Source of the DNA: Candidatus Eiseniibacteriota bacterium
Lineage (GTDB): Bacteria; Eisenbacteria; RBG-16-71-46; JACRLI01
NCBI GenBank assembly: GCA_025351485.1
Contig: JANXVU010000157.1
Span: 1 to 32,665, forward strand
DNA length: 32,665 nt
Direction of reading: 5' to 3'
The position numbers and the translations under genes were made by a program. Positions within the stretch are counted from its first letter, which is position 1; every line of letters begins with the position of its first letter. The notes below the pieces were generated by a model. The model was not told where the DNA came from and did not search any database. It saw only the letters and a program-made list of their open reading frames with translations. Shown one piece after another: positions 1-9,772 of this stretch.

Positions 1-704
<704 letters not shown>

Positions 705-713
705 AGGTTTTCC

Positions 714-1574
714 ATGGCGACCCTTCGCGATATCAAGCGGCGCATCAAGAGCGTCCAGAGCACCAAGCAGATCACCAAGGCGATGGAGATGGTCGCCGCG
801 GCCAAGCTGCGCAAGGCCACCCAGCGGGCGCTGGAGGCGCGGCCCTACGCCAACGGCATGATCGAGGTGCTGGGCGCGCTCAGCTCTTCGGCCGCGGCCC
901 AGGCGCATCCGCTGTTCCAGCGGCGCGAGGTCAAGAAGAAGGCGCTGATCGTGGTGTCGTCCGACCGCGGCCTGTGCGGCGCGTACAACTCGAACCTCAT
1001 GCGGGCCACCGAGATGTACCTGAAGGCCCAGACCGTTCCGGTCACCCTGTATGTGGTGGGGCGCAAGTCCGCGGAATACAACACCCGGCGCAAGCGCGAG
1101 ATCGCCGGCCGATTCACCGAGCTGCCGGCCAACGCGGATTTCGGCACGGCCCAGGGCATCGCGCGCCAGGCCATGGACGACTTCCTGGAAGGCCGCGTGG
1201 ACGAAGTGGACCTGATCTACACCCACTTCATTTCCACGGCCAACCGCAAGGTGCTGACCGAGACCTTCCTGCCCATTTCGGGGGAGGCGGTCAAGGGCGC
1301 GGCCCCGCAGAAGTCGCGGGATTTCATCCTGGAGCCCAGCCCGGAGCAGATCTTCGAAGCCCTGCTTCCGCGCTACGCCAACACCCGGATCTACGTGGCC
1401 ATCGCCGAGGCGTACGCCTCCGAGCACAGCGCCCGGATGATCGCCATGGGTTCGGCCACCAAGAATGCCGGCGAAATGATCAACACGCTGACGCTCACGC
1501 GCAACCGCCTGCGGCAGGCGGCGATCACCAAGGAACTGGCGGAAATCGTCGGCGGAGCGGACGCGCTCGCCTAG
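714..1574 (+). CDS. atpG: ATP synthase F1 subunit gamma
   Basis: Gamma is the rotating central stalk coupling the c-ring to conformational change in the alpha3beta3 head. The 286-residue protein has the usual family length and both conserved ends: N-terminal ATLRDIKRRIKSVQSTKQIT followed by KAMEMVAAAKLRKA, and C-terminal ASEHSARMIAMGSATKNAGE followed by LTLTRNRLRQAAITKEL. These two helices form the coiled-coil axle. The middle contains SSDRGLCGAYN, the family's Rossmann-like core. The ATG start lies 9 bases after the atpA stop. An 81-base gap with no gene follows before atpD. Nothing is missing or unusual. Confidence 0.98.
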   Translation: MATLRDIKRRIKSVQSTKQITKAMEMVAAAKLRKATQRALEARPYANGMIEVLGALSSSAAAQAHPLFQRREVKKKALIVVSSDRGLCGAYNSNLMRATEMYLKAQTVPVTLYVVGRKSAEYNTRRKREIAGRFTELPANADFGTAQGIARQAMDDFLEGRVDEVDLIYTHFISTANRKVLTETFLPISGEAVKGAAPQKSRDFILEPSPEQIFEALLPRYANTRIYVAIAEAYASEHSARMIAMGSATKNAGEMINTLTLTRNRLRQAAITKELAEIVGGADALA

Positions 1575-3053
<1,479 letters not shown>

Positions 3054-3084
3054 TCGCTCCGGCGACCACTTCGAGGATCCCGAC

Positions 3085-3498
3085 ATGGCCAGTCTATTCA
3101 AGCTGACGATTCATACTCCCGAATCCACCGTCCTTTCCGAGGACGTGATTTCGGTGACGGCGCCGGGCGCCGAGGGCTACCTCGGCGTGCTGGCCCATCA
3201 CGCGCCGCTGATCACTTCGCTGACGCCGGGCAAGCTTTCCATCCGAAAGGCCGATGGCCAGATGGACGAGTACGCGGTGAGCGGCGGGTTCCTGGAAGTG
3301 GCCGACAACCACGCCACGCTGCTGGCCGACTCGTGCGAGCACACCGCGTCGATCGACGTGGCGCGCGCCCACGAGGCCGAGCGGCGCGCCCGGCAGCGGC
3401 TGCATTCCCGCGAGAGCGCGGTGAACGTGGCCCGCGCCGAAGCGGCGCTCAAGCGGGCCGTGAACCGGCAGCGGCTGGGGGACGGCAAGGGGAAGTAG
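3085..3498 (+). CDS. atpC: ATP synthase F1 subunit epsilon
   Basis: Epsilon joins gamma to the c-ring and in many bacteria inhibits ATP hydrolysis through its C-terminal helices. The 137-residue protein has the N-terminal beta-sandwich (FKLTIHTPESTVLSEDVISV, PGAEGYLGVLAHHAPLITSL) and a C-terminal two-helix domain from about residue 88 (RAHEAERRARQRLHSRESAV). The typical length implies that both domains are present. It is the last gene of the operon, and a strong stem-loop follows at 3530. The short gaps between the genes imply one transcript from upstream of the window. Confidence 0.96.
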   Translation: MASLFKLTIHTPESTVLSEDVISVTAPGAEGYLGVLAHHAPLITSLTPGKLSIRKADGQMDEYAVSGGFLEVADNHATLLADSCEHTASIDVARAHEAERRARQRLHSRESAVNVARAEAALKRAVNRQRLGDGKGK

Positions 3499-3529
3499 GC
3501 GGCTCCGGTTCGCGTAAAATGAACTGACC

Positions 3530-3566
3530 AGGGCGGGGCGCACATCGCGCTCCGCCCTCTTCGTTT
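3530..3566. terminator. Intrinsic terminator after the ATP synthase operon
   Basis: Bases 3530-3541 pair with 3547-3558 in a 12-bp stem containing one G-U pair, with a 5-base loop. A T-containing tract (CTTCGTTT) follows on the plus strand. It sits between convergent genes (atpC and the minus-strand gene ending at 3592), so it may work both ways. Confidence 0.8.
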
Positions 3567-3591
3567 GTCGCTGCGTGGAGCGGCCGGGTTC

Positions 3592-4014
3592 CTACCGGAT
3601 CCTTCGCCACACTTCCTTGCCCTCGTCGGGGCCGGGGGGGCGCGACTGGTAGAGCGTGTTTCCCTTCACCTCCACGTGGAAACCCTGCACTGTGCCCGCG
3701 ATGCCGGCGGCCCCGCCGGAGGCGAACAGCAACTGCTCCTGGTAGGACTTTCCCTCCAGGGCATAGCCCCCGCCGCCGGAGGCCAGGGGGGCATGGGTCT
3801 CGACATTCCACGTGGTCCAGGTGAAACGGTTCGCGGTGATCAGCTTCATCTCGCGCGTGCCCGGGGCGGGCTCCGGCCACACCAGTTCCCAGGCGCCCTG
3901 GATGGATCTTGCATACGGAGAGCGTGTGGAGGCCCGGTGTCCAGGCTTGGCGGCGGCCGAAATCGACAAACACATGCACAAAACAAACATAATCCAGATC
4001 GGGCGATTTGACAT
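3592..4014 (-). CDS. Exported lipocalin-like small protein
   Basis: This is a 140-residue protein of unknown specific function. I start it at the ATG at 4014, preceded by GAGGAAA at good spacing, rather than at the upstream ATG at 4059. Residues 1-22 (MSNRPIWIMFVLCMCLSISA) form a signal peptide. The mature part begins with a GAWEL motif and continues with beta-strand-rich segments (MKLITANRFTWTTWN, GGGYALEGKSYQEQLLFAS, QGFHVEVKGNTLYQS). This pattern of GxW, then FxW, then GxYxLxG recalls small lipocalin-like domain proteins of Bacteroidetes (DUF4488-like), which form short beta-barrels outside the cytoplasm. The family assignment is from memory of the pattern. It is the downstream gene of a minus-strand pair, 108 bases after the FlgO/CsgG-like gene, but the AT-rich gap could carry its own promoter. 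Confidence 0.72.
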   Translation of the reverse strand: MSNRPIWIMFVLCMCLSISAAAKPGHRASTRSPYARSIQGAWELVWPEPAPGTREMKLITANRFTWTTWNVETHAPLASGGGGYALEGKSYQEQLLFASGGAAGIAGTVQGFHVEVKGNTLYQSRPPGPDEGKEVWRRIR

Positions 4015-4140
4015 GGGTTTCCTCAAATCATTAACCTGCAACAGTCTAAAACAACACAACGTATTTAAGTAATATCTGCTATTTATATATACCTACTATT
4101 GCATTTTCATATATGCATATACTTAATGTATATCTACAGG
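4015..4140. other. AT-rich island
   Basis: This stretch is strikingly AT-rich in an otherwise high-GC window. It covers the gap between two minus-strand genes and the last codons of the upstream one. It contains the 12-base palindrome TATATGCATATA at 4110-4121 and runs of alternating TA. No T-run follows a clear GC stem, so I see no intrinsic terminator for the upstream gene. It is likely a promoter or DNA-melting region for the gene starting at 4014, but no single convincing -35/-10 pair stands out. Confidence 0.6.
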
Positions 4141-4719
4141 ATCCAGCACGTGCAACAGGTCGAAGCATAATGAATCCGGTCTATTGACCGGCTCATTCCG
4201 GTGGGCCGTTCCCAGGTAATGTCCCGAACTTGGATCCACCACCTTGGCGTCCGTTTCCATGCGTCCGGCCAGGATCGAATAGCTTCCGACCACGAACCGG
4301 GTGGCCCCGATCGCCGAGGCGACTTTCAGTGCGAGCGAGGGCGCGATGTGCCCCTGGCCGGAGTAGCCCTGGGCGCGAAGGGATGAGTCGACGGCGCCGG
4401 GGGATATCACCCGCAGCGCCTTGCGCCCGGCGAGTGCCGCCACGATCCGGCTTCGAAGCGTGTCTCCCGCAGCCGCCGGCTCCTCCGGTCCTTCGAACGG
4501 GAACACCGCCACCACCCGCGATCTGGCCGGCACCATCTCCGGGAACGGGTTCTTCTGCGACGACAGGTACTGTGCCAGGAACAGCGCCGCCCCCACCCCG
4601 GCCAGGAAGTACCATTTCAAATTTTTCGGAATGTTGAAGACGGCTTCCTTCGCGGGGGGTGTGGCCGGCCCGGTGGGGGCAGGCCCCTCCGGACCCGTGT
4701 CCCGGGGAGAATCCGTCAT
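4123..4719 (-). CDS. Membrane-anchored FlgO/CsgG-like (TolB N-terminal-like) protein
   Basis: This 198-residue protein has a Pro-rich N-terminus, a single membrane segment at about residues 36-52 (WYFLAGVGAALFLAQYL) and a soluble domain. The domain reads VVAVFPFEG, then LRSRIVAALAGRKALRVIS, SSLRAQGYSGQGH, VASAIGATRFVVGSYSI and AKVVDPSSG. This order of 'VaVlpF', 'l.....v.s.vd..L..qG', 'lg.alga..vv.Gs....g' and 'a.lvd..tG' is typical of the FlgO, CsgG and TolB-N-terminal fold, which is used in envelope assembly and in stand-alone sensors. The function here is unknown. No Shine-Dalgarno precedes the ATG. Instead the ATG overlaps the stop of a 13-codon ORF (see 4716-4757), suggesting translational coupling. 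The last residues are encoded in AT-rich DNA, so the C-terminus may have been altered. Confidence 0.7.
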   Translation of the reverse strand: MTDSPRDTGPEGPAPTGPATPPAKEAVFNIPKNLKWYFLAGVGAALFLAQYLSSQKNPFPEMVPARSRVVAVFPFEGPEEPAAAGDTLRSRIVAALAGRKALRVISPGAVDSSLRAQGYSGQGHIAPSLALKVASAIGATRFVVGSYSILAGRMETDAKVVDPSSGHYLGTAHRNEPVNRPDSLCFDLLHVLDPVDIH

Positions 4720-4757
4720 CGGCAGTCCGTCCGATGCGAGAGCTGAGTCATGTCCAT
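4716..4757 (-). CDS. Possible leaderless 13-codon upstream ORF
   Basis: On the minus strand, ATG at 4757-4755 opens a 13-codon frame (MDMTQLSHRTDCR) whose TGA at 4718-4716 overlaps the ATG of the FlgO/CsgG-like gene as ATGA. A -10-like TAGAAT lies 6 bases before the ATG, so transcription would start at about the first codon. The main gene lacks a ribosome-binding site, which makes re-initiation from this ORF a reasonable inference. The peptide resembles nothing I know. Confidence 0.4.
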   Translation of the reverse strand: MDMTQLSHRTDCR

Positions 4758-4763
4758 GGCGGC

Positions 4764-4791
4764 ATTCTAGACCAATCCGCTTCGTTGTGCC
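4764..4791 (-). promoter_or_regulatory. Predicted promoter for the minus-strand FlgO/CsgG-like gene
   Basis: The -10 TAGAAT is read on the minus strand from 4769 to 4764. The -35 (GGCACA at 4791-4786, spacer 16) is weak. It overlaps the -35 of the opposing promoter for the gene at 4821, so the two would compete for polymerase. Confidence 0.4.
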
Positions 4792-4813
4792 CGCCCGGTA
4801 AAAGGCGTAGGAT
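4785..4813 (+). promoter_or_regulatory. Sigma70-type promoter giving a leaderless phosphatase mRNA
   Basis: TTGTGC (4785-4790), a 17-base spacer, then TAGGAT (4808-4813). The ATG at 4821 lies 7 bases after the -10, so the start point would be at or next to the initiation codon. There is no Shine-Dalgarno sequence before that ATG, in agreement with a leaderless message. Confidence 0.6.
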
Positions 4814-4820
4814 TTACCCC

Positions 4821-6143
4821 ATGAACGAACCCCAGAACCCTATGGTTCCGCCCCTGGGCCCGGTCACCAACTCCGGACTTTTCCGTCTCCAGACGGAGAT
4901 CGTGGAGCTGCGCGAGAGCATCAAGCAGCTGACGGTTCTGAACGACATCGCGCAGGCCCTTTCCACGGCCAACGACGCCAACGCGGTCCTGGACGTGCTG
5001 GTGTCCAAGACACTCCAGTACATGGGCTCCGAGCAGGGCGTGATCTGGCTGTTCACCGAGGACGAGAACAATCCGCTCAAGACCCAGATCCGCCGCTCCG
5101 AGGGCGCGGCCGGTGGCCCCATGCGCCTGCGGCCCAGCCTGGCGGGATGGGTGAGCAAGCATCAGCAGACGCTGGTGGTGGACGACCTGGCGACCGATCC
5201 GCGCTTTCCGGGGATCGCCAGGGACACCAGCGGCGTGAGGTCGGTGCTGGCGGCGCCGCTCCGTTCGCACGACAAGCTGATCGGAGTGCTGGCCCTGTTC
5301 AACAAGCGGGAAGGCAAGTTCACGCGCTCCGACGAGCAGCTCGCCACCATCCTGGGGGCGCAGTCGGCGCAGACGATCCTGAACGCCCAATTGACCGACC
5401 AGCAGCGCCAGCAGGATGCGCTGGAGCGAGACATGAAGCTGGCCAGCACCGTCCAGCAGCAACTGCTGCCGCGCAAGCAGCCCGCGTGGGCAGGCTTCGA
5501 GGTGGCCGGCAAGAACATCCCGGCCCGCGACGTGGGCGGAGACAGCTTCGAGTTCCTGGAACTGGGCGAGGGGCTCGTGGCGCTTTCCATCGCCGACGTT
5601 TCGGGCAAGGGCGTTCCGGCGGCGCTGCTTATGGCCAGCCTGCACGCCACGCTCCAGTGCCTGTCCCAGACCGGTGGACTGGTGAGCGAATGCGTGAGCC
5701 GCATCAACCGGATGGTCAGCGAAGCCACCACGCCGGGCCGCTTCGCCACCATGTGGTACGGCACCATCGATTTGGCCACACGCCGGATCACCTACTGCAA
5801 CGCCGGCCACAATCCGCCGCTGCTGCTGCGCGCGGACGGTACGGTGGAGCATCTGGAGGCGGGCGGCGTGCCCGTGGGCTTCATGCCCGAGTGGAAGTAC
5901 GAGCAGGCTGAGGCGGAGCTGCGCACCGGCGATCTGCTGTTGCTCTACTCCGACGGCCTGTCCGAGGCCGAGAATCCCCGCGGAACCCAATTCAGCGACG
6001 AGGGGGTGGAGGTGCTGCTCAAGAGCCTCGCGCACCTGCCGCCCGACCAGATCGTCGAGCAGATGCTCCTCATGGTGAAGCGCTTCTCCCAGGGTGCGCC
6101 CCAGACCGACGACCAGACCCTGGTGGTCCTCAAGGCCCTTTGA
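4821..6143 (+). CDS. GAF domain plus SpoIIE/RsbU-type PP2C phosphatase
   Basis: This is a 440-residue cytoplasmic Ser/Thr phosphatase of the type that usually dephosphorylates an anti-anti-sigma factor. A GAF sensor domain spans about residues 35-190 (LNDIAQALSTANDANAVLD to LATILGAQSAQTILNAQL), with VRSVLAAPLRSHDKLIGVLA as its typical core. A short coiled coil (about 191-215, with VQQQLLPRKQP) follows, then the SpoIIE domain (about 225-440). The PP2C metal motifs are all present: RDVGGD (236-241), ADVSGKG (258-264), NAGHNPP (327-333), LYSDGLSEAEN (375-385) and DDQT (430-433), so it should be active. I chose ATG 4821 because of the promoter just ahead and because the frame upstream of it reads as non-protein-like. 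No anti-sigma kinase or STAS partner is encoded in the window. tsaD overlaps its stop. Confidence 0.9.
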   Translation: MNEPQNPMVPPLGPVTNSGLFRLQTEIVELRESIKQLTVLNDIAQALSTANDANAVLDVLVSKTLQYMGSEQGVIWLFTEDENNPLKTQIRRSEGAAGGPMRLRPSLAGWVSKHQQTLVVDDLATDPRFPGIARDTSGVRSVLAAPLRSHDKLIGVLALFNKREGKFTRSDEQLATILGAQSAQTILNAQLTDQQRQQDALERDMKLASTVQQQLLPRKQPAWAGFEVAGKNIPARDVGGDSFEFLELGEGLVALSIADVSGKGVPAALLMASLHATLQCLSQTGGLVSECVSRINRMVSEATTPGRFATMWYGTIDLATRRITYCNAGHNPPLLLRADGTVEHLEAGGVPVGFMPEWKYEQAEAELRTGDLLLLYSDGLSEAENPRGTQFSDEGVEVLLKSLAHLPPDQIVEQMLLMVKRFSQGAPQTDDQTLVVLKAL

Positions 6144-7150
6144 ACGTCCTCGGCATCGAATCCTCCTGCGACGACACGGCGGCGGGCGTATCTCGTGACC
6201 GGCGCATCCTTTCCAACATCACTTCCGCGCAATCCGTGCACTGGGAGTACGGCGGCGTCGTGCCCGAGCTGGCCTCGCGGGCCCACCTGGAACTGATCCT
6301 GCCCGCGATCGATGCCGCGCTGGGCCAGGCCGGCCTGGACTGGAAGGGCGTGGACGCCATCGCCGTCACCCGCGGGCCGGGCCTGGTAGGGAGCCTCCTC
6401 GTCGGCCTGTGCACCGCCAAGGCGCTCGCGCTGGCGCACCACAAGCCGTGGCTGGGCGTGAACCACCTGGAAGGGCACGTGTGGTCGGTGTGGGGCACGG
6501 ACCCCGGGTGGTCGGCGCCGTTCGTGTGCCTGATCGCTTCCGGTGGCCACACGGAAATCGTGCATGTGAAAGGATTCGGCCAGTACGCGCTGATGGGCTC
6601 CACCCGCGACGACGCCTCCGGCGAGGCGTTCGACAAGGTGGCCCAGCTGCTGGATCTGCCCTATCCCGGCGGGCCCGAAGTGGACAAACTGGCGCGCTCC
6701 GGCGATCCCGGAGCCGTGAAGCTGCCGCGCGCGCTGATGAACGAGCCCGGATTCGAGATGAGCTTCAGCGGGCTCAAGACCGCGGTTCGCCTGTACATGG
6801 AAAAGAACCCCGCTCTCTCCGCCCAGGGGCGCGCCGACCTCGCGGCCAGCTTCGAGGCCGCCGTGTCCGACGTGCTCACCGGCCGCACCCTGGACGCGGC
6901 CCGCTCGGCCGGCGTGGACCGCGTGGCGGTGGTGGGGGGCGTCTCGCTCAACACCGGCCTGCGCGCCTCCATGGATAAGGCCTCGCAGGCCGCCGGAATC
7001 CGGTGCATCTTTCCGCCTCCCCGCCTGTGCGGGGACAACGGGGCCATGATCGCCCTGGCGGGCGCCGAACGCCTGGAGCGGGGCGAGCGCTCGGGGGACG
7101 AGACCACCGCCACGCCCGCCCTGGATGAAATGAGCTTCTTCCTGCCCTGA
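6140..7150 (+). CDS. tsaD: tRNA N6-adenosine threonylcarbamoyltransferase
   Basis: TsaD transfers the threonylcarbamoyl group to A37 of ANN-decoding tRNAs, working with TsaB and TsaE. The 336-residue protein has the ASKHA-fold signatures: VLGIESSCDDTAAGV at the N-terminus, YGGVVPELASRAHLE, TRGPGLVGSLLVGL, the metal ligands in NHLEGH (His109 and His113), SGGHTEIVHV, GEAFDKVAQLLDLPYPGGP, GGVSLNTGLR and GDNGAMIALAG. The start is a TTG at 6140 whose bases overlap the TGA of the phosphatase gene (TTGA). This indicates translational coupling and no separate ribosome-binding site. TsaB and TsaE are not in the window. Pairing tsaD with a stress-type phosphatase is unusual and may just reflect operon drift. 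Confidence 0.96.
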   Translation: MNVLGIESSCDDTAAGVSRDRRILSNITSAQSVHWEYGGVVPELASRAHLELILPAIDAALGQAGLDWKGVDAIAVTRGPGLVGSLLVGLCTAKALALAHHKPWLGVNHLEGHVWSVWGTDPGWSAPFVCLIASGGHTEIVHVKGFGQYALMGSTRDDASGEAFDKVAQLLDLPYPGGPEVDKLARSGDPGAVKLPRALMNEPGFEMSFSGLKTAVRLYMEKNPALSAQGRADLAASFEAAVSDVLTGRTLDAARSAGVDRVAVVGGVSLNTGLRASMDKASQAAGIRCIFPPPRLCGDNGAMIALAGAERLERGERSGDETTATPALDEMSFFLP

Positions 7151-7361
7151 CCCGCCGCATCGGACACCCGCTCCTGCCAAAGATGCTCCTGATGGCCCAT
7201 TCGGTCTCCCGGCGGAATTTGTTTCGGTGTTACGCCGGGGTAAAGGCCCGCCCCCGGCCGGCCGATATTCCCCCTAACGAACTCATGCAGTTAGCCATGC
7301 GGCGGAGGCTCCGTGCAGCCATCCGTCCGCATGCTTCTTCCCCCCAGATCCGGAGCTCCGT

Positions 7362-8330
7362 GTGCAGGCATCGCGCGTCAATCGCATCCTTGTGGTGGAG
7401 GACGACGAACACCTCGTGGAATTGCTGAAATTCCATCTCCGGGCCGAGGGGTACGAAGTCCTGGTCGCACTGAACGGCCGGGCCGGCGTGGAGTCTGCCC
7501 GGGCCCAGTCTCCCGACCTGGTGCTGTTGGACCTGATGATGCCGGAAATGGACGGCTACGAGGTGCTGCGCCAGCTGCGCGACTCCTACCGCACCCGCTA
7601 TCTTCCCGTGATCGTCGTGACCGCGCGCTCCCAGACCTCGGATCGCGTGCACGGGCTCGAGAGCGGCGCCAACGACTACGTCAGCAAGCCCTACGTCTTC
7701 GCGGAACTCCTGCTGCGCATCCGAAACCTGCTCAACTGGACCCGCGACAACCGCGACATGAACCCGCTGACCGGCCTGCCCGGCAACGTGTGCATCGAAA
7801 AGGAAGTCACCCGGCGCCTGGAGACCGGCGAGCGGTTCGGCTTCCTGTACGTGGACGTCAACAACTTCAAGGCCTACAACGACCACTACGGCTACGCCCG
7901 CGGCGACATGGTGATCCGCGAAACGGCCAGCCTGATGGGGAGCATCCTGCAGGAGATGGGCCGCGAGTCGCACTTCCTGGGCCACATCGGGGGCGACGAC
8001 TTCGTGATCCTCACCGACGCCGACGTGGTGGAGGAAATGGGCGAGCGCTTGCTGCAGGCCTACGCCCAAACGGTGCCGCACCTGTACGACCCAGAGGATC
8101 GCGCGCGCGGATACATCGAGGTTTCCAACCGCAAGGACGAGATGGAGCGCTTTCCGTTCCTGACCCTGACCGTGGCCGCGATCGCCTCCGACCAGTTTGC
8201 CACCACCCACGCCGCCGAACTGTCCGTCCGGGCCGCCGAGCTGAAGAGCCACGGAAAAACCAAGCGGGACAACGTCCTGGTCACCGAGCGCCGCCGCGCC
8301 CAGGACCTGGCGGAACGGAAGGTCGGCTAG
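7362..8330 (+). CDS. Response regulator with GGDEF-family output (GGDDF site)
   Basis: This 322-residue protein pairs a receiver with a diguanylate-cyclase-like domain. The receiver (7-124) is complete: acidic pocket VEDDE, phosphoacceptor Asp57 in VLLDLMMP, Thr87 and Lys109. The GGDEF domain begins at NPLTGLPGN (134-142), has YVDVNNFKAYNDHYGYARGD (163-182), and its signature reads GGDDF (210-214), so the usual Glu of the fourth position is Asp. The inhibitory-site pattern before it (RxxD...R) reads RESH...H, so product inhibition is probably absent. Whether it makes cyclic-di-GMP is uncertain. The start is a GTG at 7362, with GGAG 6 bases upstream, and the next conserved residues follow at once. 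Its TAG at 8328-8330 directly abuts the ATG of the next gene. Confidence 0.87.
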   Translation: MQASRVNRILVVEDDEHLVELLKFHLRAEGYEVLVALNGRAGVESARAQSPDLVLLDLMMPEMDGYEVLRQLRDSYRTRYLPVIVVTARSQTSDRVHGLESGANDYVSKPYVFAELLLRIRNLLNWTRDNRDMNPLTGLPGNVCIEKEVTRRLETGERFGFLYVDVNNFKAYNDHYGYARGDMVIRETASLMGSILQEMGRESHFLGHIGGDDFVILTDADVVEEMGERLLQAYAQTVPHLYDPEDRARGYIEVSNRKDEMERFPFLTLTVAAIASDQFATTHAAELSVRAAELKSHGKTKRDNVLVTERRRAQDLAERKVG

Positions 8331-9752
8331 ATGATCCTGGTCTTCGCCATCATCACGCTGGTGCTCGTGCTGGGCCTGGTGGCCACGCAGTTGAAGCTGC
8401 GCATGGTCGAAGAAACCTGCCAGACCGAAAAGGTCCGCAACGACGCGCAGCGCGCCCAGTTCGACCGGGACACGCTGAACCTGCGCACCGAGTGCGAGGG
8501 CCACACCACCGCCTCCGAGGCGCGCGCGGAAAGATGGAAGTCACTCTACAAGCACGGCCTGGACCTGGCCTCCTCGTCGGCCGCCGACGGCTGGCCGCGC
8601 ATGGCGGCGCTGTTCGCCGCCGCGGGCCACTTCCGCGTGGCGGCCATCCGGGTGCGCGACGAGGACTCCGGCTCCTTCCTGCTGGAGCACCTGGTGGGCC
8701 TGCCGGCCGATGTGGCGGCCCGCCTGCGGGAGGCGCGCGTGCCGCAGCCGGTGCTGACCGAATGGATGAACCCGCGAAACGCTTTTGGATCGGGGTTCGT
8801 GCTCAGGGCCAAGGGCCTCCAGGGCGGTGCCGTGAATTCCCCGGGCGCCGCGCTGGAACCACAGGATGCATGGCTGATCCCCCTGATGGACGCCGAGCAG
8901 CAGGTGTGCGCGTACGTGTCCCTGGCGCAGCCCAACCCGTGCCGCCTGCCGGACTCCGACGAGCTGGCGTTCTACGACGCCGCCCGCATTTTCTGCCAGT
9001 CCATTTTCGAACTGCAGCTGCGCGAGGTGAACCTCTCCCGCCGCACGCGCGACCAGCTCCGGACCACCCAGCTGGAGGCGGCCTCCCTGTCCGCCTATGG
9101 GAACACCCTGCGGAACATTTCGGAGCGGCTGCGCACCGGCCTGGGGCACATCGAGGGCTACGCCCAGACCATCCTGGAATACGGCCGGGACCTGCCCTGG
9201 GACGAAGAGAAGCGCCTGGCCCAGGTGGTGGTGGACGAGTGCTCGGAAATCCTCGAGGACGCGCTCCTGGTTGGCGATATGGCCGACATCACCGACCGCG
9301 ACGGCGGGGCCGACGTGCAGGCCGTGGAGTTCTCGAATCTTTTCGCCGAATCCCTTCAGTTCCTGGGTAAGCGAGCCGAAAACAAGGGCGTGACGCTGAA
9401 CGGGCCTCCCCTGCAGGGCGGGCTGTATCTGCGCCAGCCTTCGGGGGCGCTCAAGCGGCTGCTGGTGCTCGTCTCGGACGAGCTCCTCGCCGGCTGCCTG
9501 CGCGGAAACGAAGTTTCCCTGTCTGCATGGCAGGACAGCGATGAAGTCCACATCCACTGGAGAGCTTCGGGGCGCGGGATGGATCTGAGCGCCGAAGAAG
9601 TCCGGTCGCCGCGGTGGCACGCGGCTCAGGCGGTGGCGCTCGCGCTCGGGGGATCGCTCAGGGAGAGCACTCTCGGCTCGGACAACCGGGCAGTCACGCT
9701 GACCATACCGCTGTCCCGAAAGGATGCCGGCCCGCAGCTGCGGGCCGCCTGA
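8331..9752 (+). CDS. Histidine-kinase-like protein lacking the phosphoacceptor His (pseudokinase)
   Basis: This 473-residue membrane protein has one N-terminal transmembrane helix (residues 1-20), a coiled coil (about 21-75), a GAF-like sensor region (about 76-225), a dimerisation helix pair (about 240-320) and a C-terminal ATPase-like domain (about 330-462). The helix that should read SHELRTPL reads SERLRTGL (264-271), so the phosphoacceptor position 265 is Glu. The ATPase domain is also worn: the N-box region (RLLVLVSDELLAGCL, 376-390) lacks the usual Asn pair, and the G1 box DxGxG reads ASGRG (412-416). It therefore probably neither autophosphorylates nor transfers phosphate, and may act as a scaffold, sensor or inhibitor for the flanking receiver proteins. 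It starts immediately after the preceding stop and ends 20 bases before the next receiver gene. Annotation pipelines would likely call it a sensor histidine kinase. Confidence 0.78.
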   Translation: MILVFAIITLVLVLGLVATQLKLRMVEETCQTEKVRNDAQRAQFDRDTLNLRTECEGHTTASEARAERWKSLYKHGLDLASSSAADGWPRMAALFAAAGHFRVAAIRVRDEDSGSFLLEHLVGLPADVAARLREARVPQPVLTEWMNPRNAFGSGFVLRAKGLQGGAVNSPGAALEPQDAWLIPLMDAEQQVCAYVSLAQPNPCRLPDSDELAFYDAARIFCQSIFELQLREVNLSRRTRDQLRTTQLEAASLSAYGNTLRNISERLRTGLGHIEGYAQTILEYGRDLPWDEEKRLAQVVVDECSEILEDALLVGDMADITDRDGGADVQAVEFSNLFAESLQFLGKRAENKGVTLNGPPLQGGLYLRQPSGALKRLLVLVSDELLAGCLRGNEVSLSAWQDSDEVHIHWRASGRGMDLSAEEVRSPRWHAAQAVALALGGSLRESTLGSDNRAVTLTIPLSRKDAGPQLRAA

Positions 9753-9772
9753 GGGCTCAAGGAGGTGAGCAC

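Noticed and set aside
7313-9370. 685-residue plus-strand ORF across the receiver-GGDEF and pseudokinase genes
   Set aside because: It is Arg/Pro/Gly-rich shadow sequence in another frame; the receiver and kinase-like frames are clearly real.
8331-9752. Reading the kinase-like gene as an ordinary active histidine kinase
   Set aside because: The acceptor His and key ATP-site residues are missing although the surrounding motif is aligned without gaps.
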